NCBI RefSeq assembly: GCF_000004075.3
Contig: NC_026658.2
Location: 16,356,075 to 16,420,074 of the forward strand
Length of the DNA stretch: 64,000 nucleotides
Source: Cucumis sativus
Lineage: Eukaryota; Streptophyta; Magnoliopsida; Cucurbitales; Cucurbitaceae
Direction: 5' to 3'
Shown: piece by piece, positions 59,620-64,000 of the stretch
How positions within the stretch are numbered: position 1 is the first letter of the stretch
Layout: each line of letters begins with the position of its first letter
Made by a program: the position numbers and the translations under genes
The notes under the pieces: generated by a model
Told to the model about the DNA's origin: nothing
Databases searched by the model: none
What the model saw: the letters and a program-made list of their open reading frames with translations, nothing else

Positions 59620-60064
59620 TCCTTCATTGCCTCCAACCCTTGCACCCTCACTACAAGTTTTCCGGATCTCCGGCCGTCGCTACTTCTGCCCCCATCCCCC
59701 AGTCACTTCCGAGACCAACGCCGGTGAGCGTTTTGTGACGTTTCGGTCACTTTTCTTCTTGTTTATTCTAGAAAAAGTTTGAGGGCTTTAGCGTGCTTTC
59801 CAGCAGTGCTTATGGACATTTGGCGACTTTTCTGGTGAGATTTAAGTTCCGATCACTTTTAAATCCGTCGTGCCTATGGTGGATTGAGCCCTAACTTCTG
59901 AATTTTTGCTGTGTTGAATGTATATGTGTAATCGAATAAGAAGAATCCTAAAACAAAATGATTCTAAACACGCTGAATTTTAATGAATTTGACAGATTGT
60001 GTTTGGATTTATTTAGTTTGTGTTGTGATGGGCAGTTCTCGTGACTCAAATCTCTGAAAACCTT

Positions 60065-60155
60065 ACTGTTACCAAATGAAACTTCGGAATTAAGAAAGAC
60101 GAGGTCATTGTGTTGTTCAATAAACTGTTACCAAATGAAACTTCGGAATTAAGAA
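60065..60155 (+). repeat. 32-bp perfect direct duplication, 59-bp period
   Basis: Identical copies at 60065-60096 and 60124-60155, each starting ACTGTTACCAAATG and ending GGAATTAAGAA. They are separated by 27 bp and lie within the possible insertion upstream of the SEN54-like gene. Confidence 0.95.
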
Positions 60156-60397
60156 TCACATCACATTAATATCTAGCAATCTTAGTAGTTTTGGGTTGTT
60201 ATTTCTCCGTGTTTTACTTTTACATATTTCACTACCATGTTCGTTCCCTGAACGAGGAGTCTCGATATTGTTAAATGTAATTTGTAATTTCCAATCTCAA
60301 CATGACTTCTTTGAATATGTAAAGGTTATGTAATTTTATTGGGAGAACTATTTCCTAGGTCGTTTATTGGGATTCTCTAGAGACTCCTGTTGACACC

Positions 60398-60406
60398 TAT
60401 AAATAG
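60398..60406 (+). promoter_or_regulatory. TATA box in a palindrome, likely core promoter of the SEN54-like gene
   Basis: CTATAAATA sits in the inverted repeat ACACC-TATAAATAG-AGGTGT, about 170 nt upstream of the start codon. It is followed by CTCTCCCTTGTAACCAAGC, wording that reminds me of copia LTR promoters. It may be a borrowed promoter. Use is inferred. Confidence 0.5.
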
Positions 60407-60577
60407 AGGTGTTCTCTCCCTTGTAACCAAGCAATTAAGAAGCTAAGAAAGCTCCAATTGAGCCTATGTGTCAAAGCACTGCATAGAAGAAGTTTCTCCA
60501 TAATTTTCCATCTATTCTAAACTCTTGCCTAATTCTCCTTCATTGCCTCCAATAGATATTTGAATCGGAGGTTTGTG

Positions 60578-62719
60578 ATGGAGGCTACGAATTGGGAAAG
60601 CTCTTCAGGAGGAGCTAGTGATACTGGTGATGAAGACAATTACGAACAAGACATAAACGACGAAGAAGAATGTCTCAGTGCATCTGGGTGCTTGCGCAAG
60701 CTGCAATTCAGGTTGAGAATTTCAAGAAGTTTAACTCCTCTGAATCCCTCAATAGGATGATGCTATTTGATTATTATCAAGTGTGTTACAATATTTTATC
60801 TATTTCTAGGAAGCATGCTTCAACTGCTCGATGGAATGACCAAATGGGAATGGCAGAAGTTTTAGAGAATAAGGGCAGCCTTTGGACGACAACTGGCATT
60901 GTACGTTGTGGCAAGATTTATTGTTCCATTGAGGAAACTTTGTAGGTTAAACTATGAGTTTATTATGGTTTTGTTATCCTGATTGTTTTTTGATATTTAC
61001 CACAACATTTTTTGGGGAGTTCTTCTCTTTCTCATTGTCTTGATTTGATTTCTTTTAAGTAATAGGGTAATGTCATTGAAAACAAAAGAAATTGGAAACG
61101 TTTCCAAGCCAAGGCCAGAAATTGGCCTATGAGGTGAGGAGAGCTGCATTAGGTGCATCTTGCAATTACCATGGTCGCCTCTTGGTCAGTTTTTGTAATT
61201 GCGTTTTGGTTGCCCTTGGGCCTGTATTTAGACCATTACATTATGAATAAAGTGAAGAAATTCTAACCAAAAATATACAAGAGGTAGCAGTTGTTGCCTT
61301 TTATGTCTTAGTAAAGACGAGAAATTACCATTTTGAAGTATTTTCTTTTGCTAAAATAAAGAAGTTTTTTCCTATCATTATCTCTTGAAAATAAGTAGCA
61401 TCAATGAAATTTATTCAGCATGTTTGTGTCAAGTAATATATCGTTTTATGTATTTCTTTTCTACTTACAATATATATTCATCTTCTAGTCTATTTACAAT
61501 ATCTATGTGCATTGGTTTACATTCACTTGGGCGACGTTTCATAATAATTTTTTTTAAATTGTGTCTCTTAATAATTTCTTCTATATTTTCAGATTTCTTA
61601 TTGAAGTCGGGGCCTTACATCTGCTGGATCATGATAATTCAAGTCTTTCTTTGAAAGATGTATATAAGAAGGTAGCTGAGGGAAGAAGTGGCCGTCTTTG
61701 GGAGCAGTTTGAGGTTTATAGGCACCTTAAATCTCTTGGTTACATTGTTGGAAAGCATAGAGTTCCTTGGTCTCTAAAGAATGTTAGGAATGACTGTGAC
61801 ATTTCATCTCCAAGTTCTACTGAAAATAAAGGAGCATCAGATGTCAAATCAGACGATGAGCAATCGATTTGCAGGCTATTAAATGCTATTCAGCTCGATG
61901 AAGTGACACCCATTTTTGATGTTTTTCTTCCTCATAACAAGTTTAGAAAATCTTCTCCTGGTGACCCAAATTTTATGGTCTGCTTGACTAGGTAAACATT
62001 TTCCTCTATATGATAGTCTGCAGTATGAGATTTGTGTTCAATTTCTTTGTCAACTACACTTAGTTAAATGCTTAAGTGACACATATGATGTAGGCAGTTT
62101 TGGAAGAAAATTAGTTAAATGGTTCCTGTATAAACACTCTATATATTTTTTACTAGTTTCTAGAATTTCTCAAACTACTTCTCATTATTAAATCTTTTTC
62201 AAAATGCATTTAGTCAACTTTTACTACTCAACCATTTGATTTAACCAAGTCCTACCCATCTCTATCTCTAAATAAGCAGACATGCAAACATGCCAAAACG
62301 AGCATAGACATAGTGCTTATACTGTCAACTTTGAAATTAGAGGCTCGATTCTCCCTCTTCACATATTGTTGAAAACAAAAAAGTCAATGGTTCTGAAATT
62401 GTTTAGGCATTGTATCGATTTTCTTTTTTAGCCTTTTGTGACTATTTAGTTGTATTCATGTAATAATACTAATATCTAATAATAGGTATCGACTCGTGTT
62501 GTGCCTTTCATCTGGGAAGTTCTATGCATTACTTAGAATTGATTTGACATTCATGTGATATAATTTTATTTCTGTTATAGGGGATATCCACCATCAAAAG
62601 AAGAGATTGAAGTTCTTGAGAGAACATCAAGAGGCATTCCAATGAAATATTGTCACGTTGAACATGGAAGAGTCTGCTTCTTTTCATTTGATAAGGTGGA
62701 GCTCCCTCTCTTACCTTGA
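60578..62719 (+). CDS. SEN54: tRNA-splicing endonuclease subunit SEN54-like
   Basis: SEN54 is a structural subunit of the four-protein endonuclease that cuts introns from precursor tRNAs; the catalytic subunits are SEN2 and SEN34. Exons 60578-60711, 60810-60941, 61593-61991 and 62581-62719 join with consistent phases (all 2/1) to give 267 residues. The first 40 residues are acidic and Ser/Gly-rich. Residues about 46-105 match the SEN54 N-terminal domain, with KHASTARWNDQMGMAEVLEN, then GKIYCSIEETLFLIEVGAL across an intron. The C-terminal part has the winged-helix-like QFEVYRHLKSLGYIVGKHR, then LPHNKFRKSSPGDPNFMVCL and a final HVEHGRVCFFSFDKVELPLL. The start at 60578 was taken because the in-frame extension upstream has no ATG. 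No catalytic triad is expected in this subunit. Confidence 0.9.
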
Positions 62720-64000
62720 CATTGTTGTGGATTACTCTGCTATTTATTATTATTATTATCATTATTTCGATTAGTAATTGGTATGTTATTTGAATTTTAT
62801 TTTATGTTTAGTCATGAGCACAGGGATTCCTCTTCCTTATTTCTTGTGTTCAGCTGCTATTGCTTGTTTCTTGAAATTGATTATATGAACTACTTTGGAT
62901 AGGGCTGGTTCTTTATTGTTGAACCAGCTCATTCAAAATTTTCATTTCCTGCTAGAAATTAGTGTTCATCCATATTCTTCCTCACATGTTCAAACCCAAA
63001 TCATTGAATATAAAATTGGGGTTAAGGTGTATATATATATGTGTATATATATATATTTGTGTTTGTTCCACTTTAGTTTTCATATTTTTAAATGTTCCGT
63101 TTTAATTTTTAGATAAAGTTTAAAATTGGTAATTTTTTCTGGAAAGTACGTTAAAAATATTGGACGTTTTAAGAAATATCAAAATGAAACTAAATATTTA
63201 TAAATATATCAAAAATATCAATATACGGTGTGTGATAGCTATTGAATAATAGGCAATGAGTGTCCATCTAATAACATTTTCGTTGTCTTAATAACATTTT
63301 CGTTTTCTGTTCTTTGTTTTTTTGTCTCCTAGAACAAAAAAGTTTGATTACTATTTCATGTTTTTTTATTCTTTTTATAAAAATTAATATATAAAAGATG
63401 TCATACATTAAATTTAAATATTATATCAAAAGTTTGTCATCTAATCGTTTTGATGGCAACTAAAAGATAATAAATCGCAACTAAAAGATAATAATAAAGT
63501 GTATCATGCTTTTTATATATTGTTCCAATTGGATTGATAGTGTCATCATGAATCATGAACTCTTAAATGATGTCAAGTTGAATCTAACTTATTTATATAA
63601 TTATGTCTATGGGGTTGTAAAATATTAAAGTTAGGCTAAATGGATGTAAAATATTTATTTATATTTTTTTTGTTAATATTTTTGTTGTTATATTTCATAA
63701 ATAGTTATTGATACGAATTTTTCAAAATTTAATATACCTATTGAAAATTTAAAAAATATATATAAAATTACGTGGAGAAATTATTTTGTAAATAGAAAAA
63801 TTAATAATAAAAAGGGGGTTTTTCCCAATAATAATAATAATAAATCATTTACACTATAGAATTTGAGGAAGACAGTCAACAAAAACCAACGACTCTTAAT
63901 TTTAATGTTTTGCTCACTTAGAAATTTTCCCAACCCCCATTAAAATTAAAATAATAAATAAATTCAAATATAGAAAAAGTTTACAATTAAATAATGAAAT
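62720..64000. other. 3' region of the SEN54-like gene and AT-rich intergenic DNA to the window edge
   Basis: Contains TA/TG-rich microsatellite DNA at about 63028-63058, a short tandem of TAATAACATTTTCGTT near 63270-63305, and an (AAT)n run near 63826-63843. No gene is seen before the window ends. Confidence 0.5.

Larger units (their letters stand above)
59620..60552. repeat. 17-bp perfect direct repeat bounding an 899-bp segment
   Basis: TCCTTCATTGCCTCCAA occurs at 59620-59636 and at 60536-60552, the second just before the SEN54 start. The length fits target duplications made by LINE-type retrotransposition. The enclosed 899 bp begin GC-rich (CCGGATCTCCGGCCGTCGC), hold a 32-bp duplication and a TATA box, and carry no poly-A end that I can see. 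Insertion is therefore possible, not proven. Confidence 0.6.

Noticed and set aside
1..64000. CRISPR array, operon or defence-system interpretation
   Set aside because: No regularly spaced identical repeats with unique spacers; genes are spliced and eukaryotic.

Overview
This window is nuclear DNA from a flowering plant, a dicot. It is AT-rich, its genes are split by short GT-AG introns, and the products are plant-specific: chloroplast transit peptides, a FERONIA-type receptor kinase and the thylakoid kinase STN8. Its AT-rich dispersed repeats resemble ones I associate with cucurbits (Cucumis-like), but that family placement is inference. I joined exons by reading frame, splice sites and expected protein family; no transcript data were available.

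Layout. 1-2504 (+): 3' part of a FATTY ACID EXPORT 3-like chloroplast envelope protein, cut by the left edge. 4809-10248 (-): complete ALA1-type P4-ATPase lipid flippase in 7 coding exons, one intron using a GC donor. 11.5-16.6 kb: gene-poor AT-rich DNA. 16613-17363 (-): small coiled-coil protein with a mitosis-type promoter. 19619-22867 (-): 7-exon plastid-targeted PRC-barrel protein. 25164-29298 (+): STN8 thylakoid kinase. 29.3-40.3 kb: about 11 kb without a convincing gene but with a hAT-like MITE (31413-31762), a 1.57-kb PIF/Harbinger-type element (33544-35117), opposed minisatellite arrays and a long TA tract. 40348-43041 (+): FERONIA-like receptor kinase in one coding exon. 44.3-49.0 kb: a foldback hairpin next to a decayed L1-type LINE. 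50726-53674 (-): h-type thioredoxin with a 7-codon first exon carrying a lipidation motif. 54.6-60.5 kb: minisatellite, copia remnant and other repeats. 60578-62719 (+): SEN54-like tRNA-splicing endonuclease subunit.

The genes form no pathway or cluster. Three are plastid proteins (FAX3-like, PRC-barrel, STN8) and the rest are housekeeping or signalling genes. I found no CRISPR array, prokaryote-type operon, convincing tRNA or rRNA gene, or credible new system. The items most worth a second look are the exactly bounded TIR elements, the foldback beside the LINE, the mitotic promoter of the unnamed coiled-coil gene, the GC-AG intron, and a 17-bp direct repeat suggesting the SEN54 promoter may lie on inserted DNA.
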